From Flavobacteriaceae bacterium (GTDB lineage Bacteria; Bacteroidota; Bacteroidia; Flavobacteriales; Flavobacteriaceae), in the NCBI GenBank assembly GCA_017856235.1, contig JAFMFH010000005.1, forward strand, positions 1-55,384: DNA of 55,384 nt, written 5' to 3'. Positions 27,450 through 35,613 of the stretch are shown one piece after another (position 1 is the first letter of the stretch; each line of letters starts with the position of its first letter). Position numbers and translations under genes: made by a program. Below the pieces are notes generated by a model. It was not told where the DNA came from. It made no database searches and saw only the letters and a list, made by a program, of their open reading frames with translations.

Positions 27450-28140
27450 TTTTTATAACGTTTTGTTTAATCTTTTTATCATCAACTATTACCCCATCTT
27501 TAAGATGTACTATTCTTTTACACATTTTTGCAATATCATGTTCATGAGTAACTACAAGTATAGTTTTGCCCTCATTATTAATTTTTTGAATGAGAGCCAT
27601 AACTTCAAGTGATGTTGTTGAGTCAAGTGCACCTGTAGGTTCATCTGCAAGAAGAACCTTAGGATTTGATGCCAAAGCTCTAGCTATAGCAACTCTTTGT
27701 TTTTGTCCTCCAGATAGTTCACTCGGTAGGTGATCTGCCCAATCTTTTAAACCAACTTTATCAAGATATGTTAATGCTGTTTTTTGTCTCTCTTTTCTTG
27801 ATATACCCTGATAATAAAGTGGTAGAGCTACATTTTCAAGAGCATTTTTATAATTAATTAAATTAAATGATTGAAATACAAATCCAAGAAATTTATTTCT
27901 ATAGTTAGCTGCTTTCTTTTCATTCATATCTGCAATCCTAATCTTATCTAAATCATACGTACCAACATCTGATGTATCTAACATACCAAGAATATTTAGT
28001 AGTGTTGATTTACCAGAACCTGAAGACCCCATAATTGCAACTAAGTCACCATCTTCAACAGAAAAGTCAATACCCTTTAAAACATGTAACGAAGATGCCC
28101 CGATTTGATATGATTTATGTAAATTTTTAATTTCTATCAT
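27442..28140 (-). CDS. ABC transporter ATP-binding protein (MacB/LolD type)
   Basis: The 232-residue ATPase drives the two permeases encoded next. Walker A GSSGSGKST is at residues 38-46, the Q-loop is FVFQSFNLI, the signature is LSGGQKQRVAIARALA, Walker B is VLLADEPTGALDS, and the H-loop is VVTHEHD. With the permeases, adaptor and TolC it forms a MacAB-TolC-like machine; substrates of such pumps include drugs, lipoproteins and peptides, and none can be chosen here. First gene of the operon, with a promoter element 7 bases before its ATG. Confidence 0.95.
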   Translation of the reverse strand: MIEIKNLHKSYQIGASSLHVLKGIDFSVEDGDLVAIMGSSGSGKSTLLNILGMLDTSDVGTYDLDKIRIADMNEKKAANYRNKFLGFVFQSFNLINYKNALENVALPLYYQGISRKERQKTALTYLDKVGLKDWADHLPSELSGGQKQRVAIARALASNPKVLLADEPTGALDSTTSLEVMALIQKINNEGKTILVVTHEHDIAKMCKRIVHLKDGVIVDDKKIKQNVIKNV

Positions 28141-28147
28141 ACTTGCA

Positions 28148-28155
28148 CAAAAATA
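28148..28155 (-). promoter_or_regulatory. -7 promoter element for the efflux operon
   Basis: The minus strand reads TATTTTTG, a perfect TAnnTTTG, with only 7 bases between its end and the ATG at 28140. Compared with the tRNA promoters (8-9 bases to the mature 5' end), this implies a leaderless or nearly leaderless mRNA. Confidence 0.6.
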
Positions 28156-28198
28156 GTTTTTCTTATAGGATTAATTAGGTATATATTTTAAATAATTG

Positions 28199-28684
28199 TT
28201 AATTAACGGGTTTTATATTAATATTTTGATCAAATAATAAATCAAATAACATTTTCTCATGTTTTGGAGGCCCTAAAACAGGTCTAACATTATTAGAGTT
28301 TCCAAATTTTTCTTTTGGAATACCTATCAAATTAAAATCAAGCTTTTGATTATTATTTTCATCATGAAAAAATTGAATTGTGTATTTTCCAGGTGCTAGC
28401 GAATCAAATGATATTTTGCTTTTTTTATCATTAATATTACTAGAAACTGAAGCAGCTATTTCATTTTTTTTTTCATCAAGAATCATAATATAAATAGAGC
28501 CTTTATTAGTTGGTAAATCTGAAATTTCAACCTCCAAAGAAACATTTCCTCTCACTTCTGTCAAATAATAGTTTTTTGATTTTACCTCATTAATTTCTTG
28601 AGAGAATGTTTTATTAAAAGAAATAAGAATAATTATAAATAGCTTATATATATCTTTTTTCAATTTATTAAATAGAGGTTTCAT
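28199..28684 (-). CDS. DUF2141 domain protein, exported
   Basis: The 161-residue protein has a signal peptide ending near NKTFSQ (about residue 29) and a DUF2141 beta-sandwich, recognised by FDSLAPGKYTIQFFHDENNNQ and the LIGIPKEKFGNSNN segment. Function is unknown; the family is common in Bacteroidota and Alphaproteobacteria as small secreted or periplasmic proteins. It stands between the efflux operon and the oxidase-assembly block with about 150 bases on its upstream side, so it is probably its own transcript. Confidence 0.85.
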   Translation of the reverse strand: MKPLFNKLKKDIYKLFIIILISFNKTFSQEINEVKSKNYYLTEVRGNVSLEVEISDLPTNKGSIYIMILDEKKNEIAASVSSNINDKKSKISFDSLAPGKYTIQFFHDENNNQKLDFNLIGIPKEKFGNSNNVRPVLGPPKHEKMLFDLLFDQNINIKPVN

Positions 28685-28836
28685 ACAAATAACTAATTAT
28701 AGGTACTATGTTATACAAAGTACTGAAAAAATTTTTAATAATAAAAGTTTTTATATAGATGGCAATTTAAATAAGTCCTCAACTTTACATTTTTTATAAT
28801 GAGAAGCAAACGTTACACAAAAATTTTTTAAAAAAA

Positions 28837-29052
28837 TTACTTAGATGCTTTATTAGTCGTGTATATCTTCCAAATAATTAACCCAACAAGGATGTAGGGT
28901 ATTGACATTAAATAAACTATACCTCTGTTTAGTCCTTTAGCAGCTTCATATTGTTGGTCAGTTTCCATTATTGCGCTTAACATAGAACATTGGGCAAAAG
29001 ATTCTGTTGAGGACAAAACAAAAATTAATAATATGAGAATAACTCTATTCAT
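28837..29052 (-). CDS. Small exported membrane protein of the cytochrome oxidase cluster
   Basis: 71 residues from the ATG at 29052: signal-like segment VILILLIFVLSSTESFAQ, a short region CSMLSAIMETDQQYEAAKGLNRG, then one membrane helix (IVYLMSIPYILVGLIIW). The longer frame from 29118 would overlap the DUF420 gene by 67 bases and lacks a signal peptide at its start, so 29052 is used; it overlaps the DUF420 stop by one base (TAATG). From memory, flavobacterial relatives at this site have a CxMC motif after the signal; here the second Cys is Leu. Function unknown, context suggests oxidase assembly. Confidence 0.75.
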   Translation of the reverse strand: MNRVILILLIFVLSSTESFAQCSMLSAIMETDQQYEAAKGLNRGIVYLMSIPYILVGLIIWKIYTTNKASK

Positions 29053-29594
29053 TAATATACATAGTAAGGTGAAATCATTAAATATACTATAACACCTGTT
29101 ACAGCTATATAAAGCCAAATTGGAAAAGTGATTCTTGCAATTTTCTTATGCTTATCAAACATTTTAGAAATAGCTCTTACATATGTGACTAAAACCATTG
29201 GTACAATAAAAACAGAAAGTGCAATGTGTGAGATTAAAATAAAGAAATAAACAGTTCTTATTATACCCTCTCCCCCATATGGAGTTGGATCTGTAGTCAT
29301 ATGATACAGTATATACATAACTAGAAAAACAAGTGAAAGGAAGATTGAAGTCTTCATTAGCAATTCATGTTGATTTATTTTTTTGTTTTTGATACTGTAA
29401 AGAGCAGCTATTAAGAGTATAGCTGTAATTCCATTAATTGTAGCATATATAGGAGGCAAAAATGTTAATGGTGGTAAAGATGTTATTCTTATGTTAAATA
29501 ATATTAAAACCACTAAAGGAATAACAATTGAGACTACAATTATTAAAGATTTATATTTCAAAGTTTGACCTGAATTTTCAATTTTACTCATCAA
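29052..29594 (-). CDS. DUF420 membrane protein (CtaM-like oxidase assembly factor)
   Basis: The 180-residue protein has five predicted membrane helices and conserved His residues in INQHELLMKTS, YILYHMTTDP, ILISHIALSVFIVPMVL and DKHKKIARITFPIWLY. DUF420 proteins sit in cytochrome oxidase clusters and members are implicated in oxidase maturation. It overlaps the SCO gene by 11 bases and the following small gene by one base, so it is part of the same operon. Confidence 0.88.
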   Translation of the reverse strand: MMSKIENSGQTLKYKSLIIVVSIVIPLVVLILFNIRITSLPPLTFLPPIYATINGITAILLIAALYSIKNKKINQHELLMKTSIFLSLVFLVMYILYHMTTDPTPYGGEGIIRTVYFFILISHIALSVFIVPMVLVTYVRAISKMFDKHKKIARITFPIWLYIAVTGVIVYLMISPYYVY

Positions 29595-30279
29595 TCAATT
29601 TTTTTATATCATAGCTTAACATCTCTATTCCCTGCTGGTCTGCATTAATATCAGTTATCCCCAGATAGTACATAATTGGATTGCCAAAGCTATCTTTTCT
29701 GGACCTAATATACCCATCTTTGTCAATAAGTGCAAAATAACCCTGATGTTCAAAGCCTCCTGCAAAACTTGTATTTTCATTAGCAAAAATATTAAAGCCA
29801 TTATTTGCTAAATCATATATATAATCTTTTTCACCTGTTAAAAAATGCCAGTTTTGAGATTTAATTTCTAAAGCTTCAGAGTATTTTTTTAATATTGAGG
29901 GAGTGTCATTTTTGGGATCAATTGTAACTGAAATTATTCCAAATTCATCTGTCTCAGCAAACCTATCATCTAGCAACTTCATGTTTTGATTCATCTCAAT
30001 ACATATATCTGGACATCTTGTAAAAAAGAATTCTAGAACATAAACTTTTCCACTCATATCCTCATTTGATATTAAAATAGAATCCTGATTAGTTAGAATA
30101 AAATCAGGGGCTTTTCTTTTTTCATCTGAAATTGTCATATAAGAAAGCCTCTCATTGCTGTGAAGTCTATTTGAATCTTTAATGTCAGAGTTGATAACCC
30201 TTTCATATATTTTTGGAAGTGAGAATATCCCAAAAAGAATTATAATTAACAGTAATCCAATATATTTTAAATTATTCAT
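29584..30279 (-). CDS. SCO1/SenC copper chaperone for cytochrome oxidase
   Basis: A 231-residue membrane-anchored thioredoxin-fold protein (helix about 5-22) that delivers copper to the CuA site of subunit II. The copper ligands are visible: Cys89 and Cys93 in FTRCPDIC and His178 in GFEHQG. It overlaps the genes on both sides and lies within the oxidase block, supporting the assignment. The neighbour upstream looks like a SCO relative that has lost these ligands. Confidence 0.93.
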   Translation of the reverse strand: MNNLKYIGLLLIIILFGIFSLPKIYERVINSDIKDSNRLHSNERLSYMTISDEKRKAPDFILTNQDSILISNEDMSGKVYVLEFFFTRCPDICIEMNQNMKLLDDRFAETDEFGIISVTIDPKNDTPSILKKYSEALEIKSQNWHFLTGEKDYIYDLANNGFNIFANENTSFAGGFEHQGYFALIDKDGYIRSRKDSFGNPIMYYLGITDINADQQGIEMLSYDIKKLIDE

Positions 30280-30931
30280 TAAATAGTGAATCGTTTTTTT
30301 TGAGAGCTAATCTATATTCTGCAAGAATAATCTTTACATCATCAACCATTTTATTATTTATTTCAGCAACAGATTGAGAGTTAAAACCAAATAACATTCC
30401 GGTATCTTCGTCATCATCTCTTCCCCTTAGATTTAAATCTCTATCTACAATAAATACATATGGAGTACTAAAATTTTGATCTAATTCTAAATTAGTTTTA
30501 AAACTGTTAAATATATCATTTATGCTTGACTGTGATGTTGGAATAAAGTTCCACTTTTTTAGATCTGTTCCTACACCACTAATTAACTCCAATTTTAAAT
30601 CTTCAATTGTTTTAGATTCTTCAACATTATATAGAAATACAAATTGAAAATCTTGAAACTCATAAAAACGTTTATAAATCTTTTGATTTAAGTTAAGTGC
30701 TTCAGACTTTTTGTTCTCAATATCTCCACCCCAAAAACCAACTATTGAGATATTGTCTTTTAATGACACTCTGGATTGGTTTCCTTCCAAATCAACTATA
30801 TCATTTACACCATAGGTTAAAACTGGTAACTTTGCAAAATTGTTTATCCCAGTAGACAAAAAAACATATACGAAAATTGGGAAAAAAAAGAGAAAGCCAA
30901 GGATTAAATACTTTTTAAGATTCTTAGTCAT
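30272..30931 (-). CDS. Membrane-anchored SCO/thioredoxin-like protein without cysteines
   Basis: 219 residues with one N-terminal membrane helix (about 9-27). The rest resembles a thioredoxin/SCO fold: a strand at SIVGFWGGDIENKK where SCO has its CxxxC, and a C-terminal VFIVDRDLNLRGR that parallels FALIDKDGYIRSR in the adjacent SCO protein. There is no cysteine in the whole protein, so it cannot be a copper chaperone or thiol oxidoreductase in the usual way. It overlaps the SCO gene by 8 bases and the subunit IV gene by one. A structural partner of SCO or of the oxidase is the best guess; the family is known to me only as an uncharacterised gene at this flavobacterial locus. Confidence 0.7.
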   Translation of the reverse strand: MTKNLKKYLILGFLFFFPIFVYVFLSTGINNFAKLPVLTYGVNDIVDLEGNQSRVSLKDNISIVGFWGGDIENKKSEALNLNQKIYKRFYEFQDFQFVFLYNVEESKTIEDLKLELISGVGTDLKKWNFIPTSQSSINDIFNSFKTNLELDQNFSTPYVFIVDRDLNLRGRDDDEDTGMLFGFNSQSVAEINNKMVDDVKIILAEYRLALKKNDSLFNE

Positions 30932-31323
30932 TAATAAATATCAAAATCCCATTCCTTTAAACCGTCTAGCATTACATCATAGATATAAGAACCTTCCCAT
31001 AGAAGTATAAATAGTAAAAATGGTATTAAAATAAGCAGAGGAAGAATAATCGTATTCTTTAAAAATGGCTTTTCATCTCTAACATGCATAAAATCCCATG
31101 TTATATAGTAAGCCTTTATTATTGTCATAATAATAAACATCCAATTTATTAGTTTAAGACCAAGAAAGTAGTTCATTAAAATTGGTGGCTTTATGATTCC
31201 AAGAGCAACTTCAATTCCAGTTACAATTGAAAGAAAAATTAAAACACCCCAAATTTTTTGGACATTGGATTTAAACTTTAAGTAGCCTCTAAAAATTTCT
31301 AATTTGTGTTCGTGCTTTGCCAT
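30931..31323 (-). CDS. Cytochrome c oxidase subunit IV (caa3/CyoD type)
   Basis: A 130-residue protein with three predicted membrane helices (about 24-44, 50-70, 92-112) and the short Lys-rich N-terminus typical of bacterial subunit IV. It lies 2 bases after subunit III and is a small structural subunit of the aa3 oxidase. Confidence 0.88.
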   Translation of the reverse strand: MAKHEHKLEIFRGYLKFKSNVQKIWGVLIFLSIVTGIEVALGIIKPPILMNYFLGLKLINWMFIIMTIIKAYYITWDFMHVRDEKPFLKNTIILPLLILIPFLLFILLWEGSYIYDVMLDGLKEWDFDIY

Positions 31324-31325
31324 GT

Positions 31326-32306
31326 TTATACTAAATAAAAGAATGTAAATACAAATACCCAGACTAAATCAACAAAGTGCCAATATAGCCCTACTTTTTC
31401 AACCATGTCATAGTGCCCTCGTCTTTCATAAGTTCCTAAAAGGACATTTATAAATATTATAATATTTATTACAACTCCTGAGAAAACATGAAAACCATGA
31501 AAACCAGTAATGAAGAAAAAGAAATCAGCAAAAAGTGGATTACCATATTCATTCCTAATTAAGTTAGCACCTTTAACAACTCTTGTTGCTGAAGAAAGTT
31601 TATCCTCAGCATCTTCTCTTGAAAGAATTATTTTTTGACCATTCTCATCTAATTTCTCAACTCTGACTGTTATAGCGGAATTGGTTTTAAAACCTTCCAT
31701 AACCTCAGTTAGAGTAATTTCAGGAAGCTTAGCTTCACTTTGATACCATACACCAACATTATCATCATGGGTTATTCTCTCTTGAGATTGAATAACAGCA
31801 AATTCATCAATAGGAATTCTTTTATCTTTTTTTATATCATAAAACTGAAGAATTTCTCCATTCTGTATTTCAACAGCTCCATACTCACCTTTAATAAAGT
31901 TTTTCCATTCCCATGCTTGTGAACCAACAAAAACTGCTCCTCCAATTATAGTTAATAACATGTAAAAAGCAACTCTGTTTTTATCATTATTATGGCCTGC
32001 ATCAACTGCTAGCACCATTGTTACAGATGAGAAGATTAAAATAAAAGTCATCAAAGCAACATAATACATCGGAGCGTCTACTCCGTGTAAAAATGGAAAA
32101 TGATGGAAAACCTCATCAGCTATAGGCCAGGAATCTATGTTCTTAAATCTTGAAAATCCATAGGCAACTAAGAAACCTGAAAATGTAAGAGCATCCGATA
32201 CTATAAAAAACCACATCATTAGTTTTCCATAAGCTGCATCAAGTGGTTGAAATCCACCTCCTCCCCAAGAATTATTTTTTGTTTTTGTTAATGAAGATGC
32301 TTGCAT
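31326..32306 (-). CDS. Cytochrome c oxidase subunit III, long form
   Basis: 326 residues, seven-helix subunit III fold. Recognisable segments are the N-terminal GKLMMWFFIVSDALTFSGFLVAY, the helix with PLFADFFFFITGFHGFHVFSGV, and the C-terminal GLYWHFVDLVWVFVFTFFYLV, with the conserved Trp-His-Phe-Val-Asp. A hydrophilic insert of roughly 90 residues (about 130-225) separates helices and contains no obvious motif; similar inserts occur in flavobacterial relatives. A second, shorter subunit III-like protein is encoded immediately upstream. Confidence 0.93.
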   Translation of the reverse strand: MQASSLTKTKNNSWGGGGFQPLDAAYGKLMMWFFIVSDALTFSGFLVAYGFSRFKNIDSWPIADEVFHHFPFLHGVDAPMYYVALMTFILIFSSVTMVLAVDAGHNNDKNRVAFYMLLTIIGGAVFVGSQAWEWKNFIKGEYGAVEIQNGEILQFYDIKKDKRIPIDEFAVIQSQERITHDDNVGVWYQSEAKLPEITLTEVMEGFKTNSAITVRVEKLDENGQKIILSREDAEDKLSSATRVVKGANLIRNEYGNPLFADFFFFITGFHGFHVFSGVVINIIIFINVLLGTYERRGHYDMVEKVGLYWHFVDLVWVFVFTFFYLV

Positions 32307-32339
32307 CTAGGGCAATTTTGAATACAAATTTATTAATTT

Positions 32340-32954
32340 TTAGCTGAAGTATTTAATAAAAAAGAATAAATATATCCATAAGGCTCCTAGAAAATGCCAG
32401 AAAATTAATGCCATTTCAAATCCTAATTTATTCTTCTCATATTTTTGTTTATTAAATCTAGTTGTAACAACGCTTAAAACAATAATACCAGCAAATAAAT
32501 GAGCTAAATGTAAAAATGCTAAAATGTATATGTATGAAGTAGTTATAGAGCTTTCAGGGCCTGTAAAATAATAGCCCTGTGATATAATCTCATTAAAGCC
32601 TAAAAACTGAGAAACAACAAAAGTTAATGCCATTAAAATAGTAAGTCCAAGAAAAATATTTACGTTATTTCTTTGAAGGTAAATGTTTATATTTTCTGGA
32701 AGTGAAACTCGAAAATATTGATCAAGTTTAATTTTTGCTAACTGAAAAAAAACACTACTAAGTATAATTGAAATAGTACTAATTGTGAACCATGATGGCA
32801 AAACGAAAGAATCTAACCAATCAGGTCTTGAACTACTAATAATGAATGCGCTGGTTAGTCCAGCAAAAGTCATGGAGATACTTATCATACCAAACCATAA
32901 CATCATCTTTTTAGCTTTTGCATTCTTTGACTCTATTGTATTTACTTCACTCAT
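32340..32954 (-). CDS. Cytochrome c oxidase subunit III-like protein, short form
   Basis: 204 residues with five predicted helices matching the later part of subunit III, including AKKMMLWFGMISISMTFAGL and the C-terminal FEMALIFWHFLGALWIYLFFFIKYF. Flavobacteria carry two tandem subunit III-type genes here. It overlaps ctaB by 4 bases. Its role beside the long form (alternative or extra subunit) is not settled. Confidence 0.9.
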   Translation of the reverse strand: MSEVNTIESKNAKAKKMMLWFGMISISMTFAGLTSAFIISSSRPDWLDSFVLPSWFTISTISIILSSVFFQLAKIKLDQYFRVSLPENINIYLQRNNVNIFLGLTILMALTFVVSQFLGFNEIISQGYYFTGPESSITTSYIYILAFLHLAHLFAGIIVLSVVTTRFNKQKYEKNKLGFEMALIFWHFLGALWIYLFFFIKYFS

Positions 32955-33844
32955 TGAAATAATAATTTATCGATGACAAATATAATTTGAATAAAACTTA
33001 AATAAAAAATACTAGCATACATAAGTCTTATAGCATTTTGTTTATCCTTATACCTCATTAATTTCAATGCTTGGTATAACATTAAGAATCCTGAAATTAA
33101 AATTAAACTTAATGAGAAAACACCTATTGATAATTCTCCTGTAAAATTAAAATAAGGTAGTGTTGTAACAATAATCATCCATATTGTATAAAACACAATT
33201 TGAAACGCAGAAGCATTATCCCTTTTACCACTTGGCAACATTTTAAAACCAGCATTCCTATAGTCATCATGTGAGACCCATCCAATTGCCCAAAAATGTG
33301 GAAATTGCCAAAAGAATTGAATCATAAAAAGAATCCCTGTTTCAATTGAAAATCTATCTGTAACTGCAACCCATCCTAACATAAAGGGAATAGCTCCAGG
33401 AATAGCTCCAAAGAAAACAGATAAGGGGGTTATAGGTTTTAAGGGTGTGTATAGAGCTAAATAAATAATCATTGATATCAGCCCAAAGATTGCTGTTCTA
33501 AAATTGATTATATATAACATAGTTAATCCTAATAAGCTGAGAAAGAGACATATAATAAGTGCTTGATTAACTGTCATTAAACCGCTGGGAAGGGGCCTTG
33601 AAGATGTTCTAATCATCAATGCATCTCTTCTTCTTTCAATTATTTGATTTAAACCATTTGATGAGCCAACTACAAAAAACCCGCCTATAATAAGGAGTAG
33701 AAATGTAGTTAATGAAAACACATCAAAGGCAATCAAATATGAACAAACTGATGAAAAAACAACACTTAAAGAGAGTCTGTGTTTTATTAAAATAAGAGTT
33801 TTAGAAAATAAAGACTTTTGCTTTATATTAAAAGTGTCAGACAT
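32951..33844 (-). CDS. ctaB: Protoheme IX farnesyltransferase (heme O synthase)
   Basis: UbiA-family enzyme adding a farnesyl group to heme B, the first step to heme A for the aa3 oxidase. 297 residues, about nine helices. The prenyl-diphosphate-binding region reads GSSNGLNQIIERRRDALMIR followed by TSSRPLPSG, with the second conserved loop around SHDDYRNAGFKMLPSGK. Starts 27 bases after tonB. Confidence 0.95.
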   Translation of the reverse strand: MSDTFNIKQKSLFSKTLILIKHRLSLSVVFSSVCSYLIAFDVFSLTTFLLLIIGGFFVVGSSNGLNQIIERRRDALMIRTSSRPLPSGLMTVNQALIICLFLSLLGLTMLYIINFRTAIFGLISMIIYLALYTPLKPITPLSVFFGAIPGAIPFMLGWVAVTDRFSIETGILFMIQFFWQFPHFWAIGWVSHDDYRNAGFKMLPSGKRDNASAFQIVFYTIWMIIVTTLPYFNFTGELSIGVFSLSLILISGFLMLYQALKLMRYKDKQNAIRLMYASIFYLSFIQIIFVIDKLLFQ

Positions 33845-33871
33845 TAATCTATCTATATTAGGAAATATCCT

Positions 33872-34576
33872 TTATTGAAGTCTGAAAGTAATTGGTATAC
33901 TAAAAGGAACCCTCACAGCTCTTCCTCTTTGCTTTCCTGGTGTCATTTGAGGTAGTCTGCTTATAATTCTTTGTGCTTCATTTTCAAGGTTTTTGTCTGG
34001 CCCCCTCATTCTAATATTGGTGATAGAACCATCTTTATCAATAATAAAGTTGACGTAAACTCTACCTTGAATACCCATTTCCTGAGCAATTTCAGGGTAT
34101 CTAAAATTTCTTCTTACGTGTTGATTAATTTTATCTTGAAAGCAATCTCTTCTCTGAGACTTAGCAACAGATTCACAACCAGGAAAAATTGGAACATCCT
34201 CAATTACAGCAAAAGGAACATCTATATCTTCAAATTCTTCTTCAACTTCAATATCTTCAATTATTATTTCATCCTGATTAGTTTCTGTTGACTCTATTAC
34301 AGTTTCTTCAACCTCCTCTTCGTCCTCAACAACCTCTATTACCTCCGGAGCAGGTGGGGGTGGAGGTGGTGGTGGTGGAGTTTTTAACTGTTCTGTGATA
34401 GGAATATCTTCATCATCATCTTCAAGCATATCTAAAGCAGCAAGGTCAAAAACTTTTTCATATGTTTTGTACTCAATAGCACCCCAAGTGACACCTAAAA
34501 CAAGTGTAAGACCTATTACAAAATATAGATTCCTGTCTTTATTTAAATCAGCTTTTGGATTTTTTTTCGCTTGCAT
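33872..34576 (-). CDS. tonB: Energy transducer TonB
   Basis: 234 residues: cytoplasmic start, one membrane helix (about 19-37), an acidic linker with a run of nine prolines (about 68-77) and many Glu/Asp, and a C-terminal TonB domain (about 140-234) with YPEIAQEMGIQGRVYVNFII and the RVPFSIPITFRLQ end. It transmits proton-motive force to outer-membrane receptors such as the one at 1799-4138. ExbB/ExbD are not in the window. It is the first gene of the run that continues with ctaB and the subunit III genes. Confidence 0.92.
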   Translation of the reverse strand: MQAKKNPKADLNKDRNLYFVIGLTLVLGVTWGAIEYKTYEKVFDLAALDMLEDDDEDIPITEQLKTPPPPPPPPPAPEVIEVVEDEEEVEETVIESTETNQDEIIIEDIEVEEEFEDIDVPFAVIEDVPIFPGCESVAKSQRRDCFQDKINQHVRRNFRYPEIAQEMGIQGRVYVNFIIDKDGSITNIRMRGPDKNLENEAQRIISRLPQMTPGKQRGRAVRVPFSIPITFRLQ

Positions 34577-34649
34577 TGAACAATTTTTTAAATGCTAATC
34601 TATAAAAAAATATACTTATTTCATATAGATAATTAATTCTTTATTTTTT

Positions 34650-35030
34650 TTAACTACCTATTAAATTTTTATATTCTTCATAACTCATAAGATTGTCAAT
34701 ATCAGATGGATTTGAAACCTCAACCTTTATTATCCAGCCTTCACCATATGGGTCATCATTTACAACTTCAGGATTATCTTCAAGAGAAGGATTAACATCA
34801 ATAACTTTACCATTTACAGGCATGAATAAATCTGAAACAGTTTTAACTGCTTCAACTGTTCCAAATACATCGTTGGAATTAATCTCGGCACCTAATGTAT
34901 CAATTTCAAGGTACACAATATCACCAAGTTCACTTTGAGCAAAATCTGTAATACCAACAGTCGCAATATTACCATCTAATTTAACCCACTCATGCTCTTG
35001 GGTATATCTAAGTTCTTCTGGAACATTCAT
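34650..35030 (-). CDS. gcvH: Glycine cleavage system H protein
   Basis: Carries the lipoyl arm that shuttles the aminomethyl group between P, T and L proteins. 126 residues; the lipoylation site is Lys63 in GTVEAVKTVSDL, and the N-terminal YTQEHEWVKLDG and GITDFAQSELGDIVYLE are signatures. It follows ruvA by one base. In gliding flavobacteria the very large sprA gene lies between ruvA and gcvH; it is absent here. Confidence 0.97.
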   Translation of the reverse strand: MNVPEELRYTQEHEWVKLDGNIATVGITDFAQSELGDIVYLEIDTLGAEINSNDVFGTVEAVKTVSDLFMPVNGKVIDVNPSLEDNPEVVNDDPYGEGWIIKVEVSNPSDIDNLMSYEEYKNLIGS

Positions 35031-35031
35031 A

Positions 35032-35613
35032 TTATAATTTATTTAATGATTGTTTAATTAATTCTTGAAGCTCTATTTCTTTATTTTCAAAATAAATTTT
35101 ATTAACTATTTTTTCTGATTTGGATTTATTAAAGCCTAAGACTGATAAAGCTAGTATCGCTTCTTTCTTTATGTCATAACTTTCACCTGATAAATCTAAA
35201 TATTTTTTATCAAATAATTCTACTTTGTCTTTCAATTCTATTATTAATCTCTGAGCAGTTTTTAATCCAATTCCTTTAATTGATTTTATTCTTTCTACAT
35301 CTTCAGACCATACTGCATCTTGAATTTCATTTGGAGAAATTGATGATAAAATTGTTCTTGCGGTACTAGGACCAATTCCAGAAATTGATATTAGTTGTTG
35401 AAATATAGCTCTCTCTGACTCTTCTCTAAATCCAAACAATACATCAGAGTCTTCTTTTCTTTGAAGATATGTGTAAATTTTAATGTTTTTATCATTTGGA
35501 ATTCTCTCATAGGTATTAAGAGATATATTTATTTCATAACCTATTCCGTAAGATTCAATTACAATCTTTGTGGGTGTTTTTTCAATTAGTTCTCCTTTGA
35601 TATATGTAATCAT
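35032..35613 (-). CDS. ruvA: Holliday junction branch-migration protein RuvA
   Basis: Tetrameric junction-binding partner of RuvB. 193 residues with the OB-fold domain (about 1-62), the two helix-hairpin-helix motifs (ISGIGPSTARTILS and IKGIGLKTAQRLIIEL), and the C-terminal RuvB-binding helix bundle (about 145-193). Its start overlaps the maeB stop by one base. Confidence 0.96.
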   Translation of the reverse strand: MITYIKGELIEKTPTKIVIESYGIGYEINISLNTYERIPNDKNIKIYTYLQRKEDSDVLFGFREESERAIFQQLISISGIGPSTARTILSSISPNEIQDAVWSEDVERIKSIKGIGLKTAQRLIIELKDKVELFDKKYLDLSGESYDIKKEAILALSVLGFNKSKSEKIVNKIYFENKEIELQELIKQSLNKL

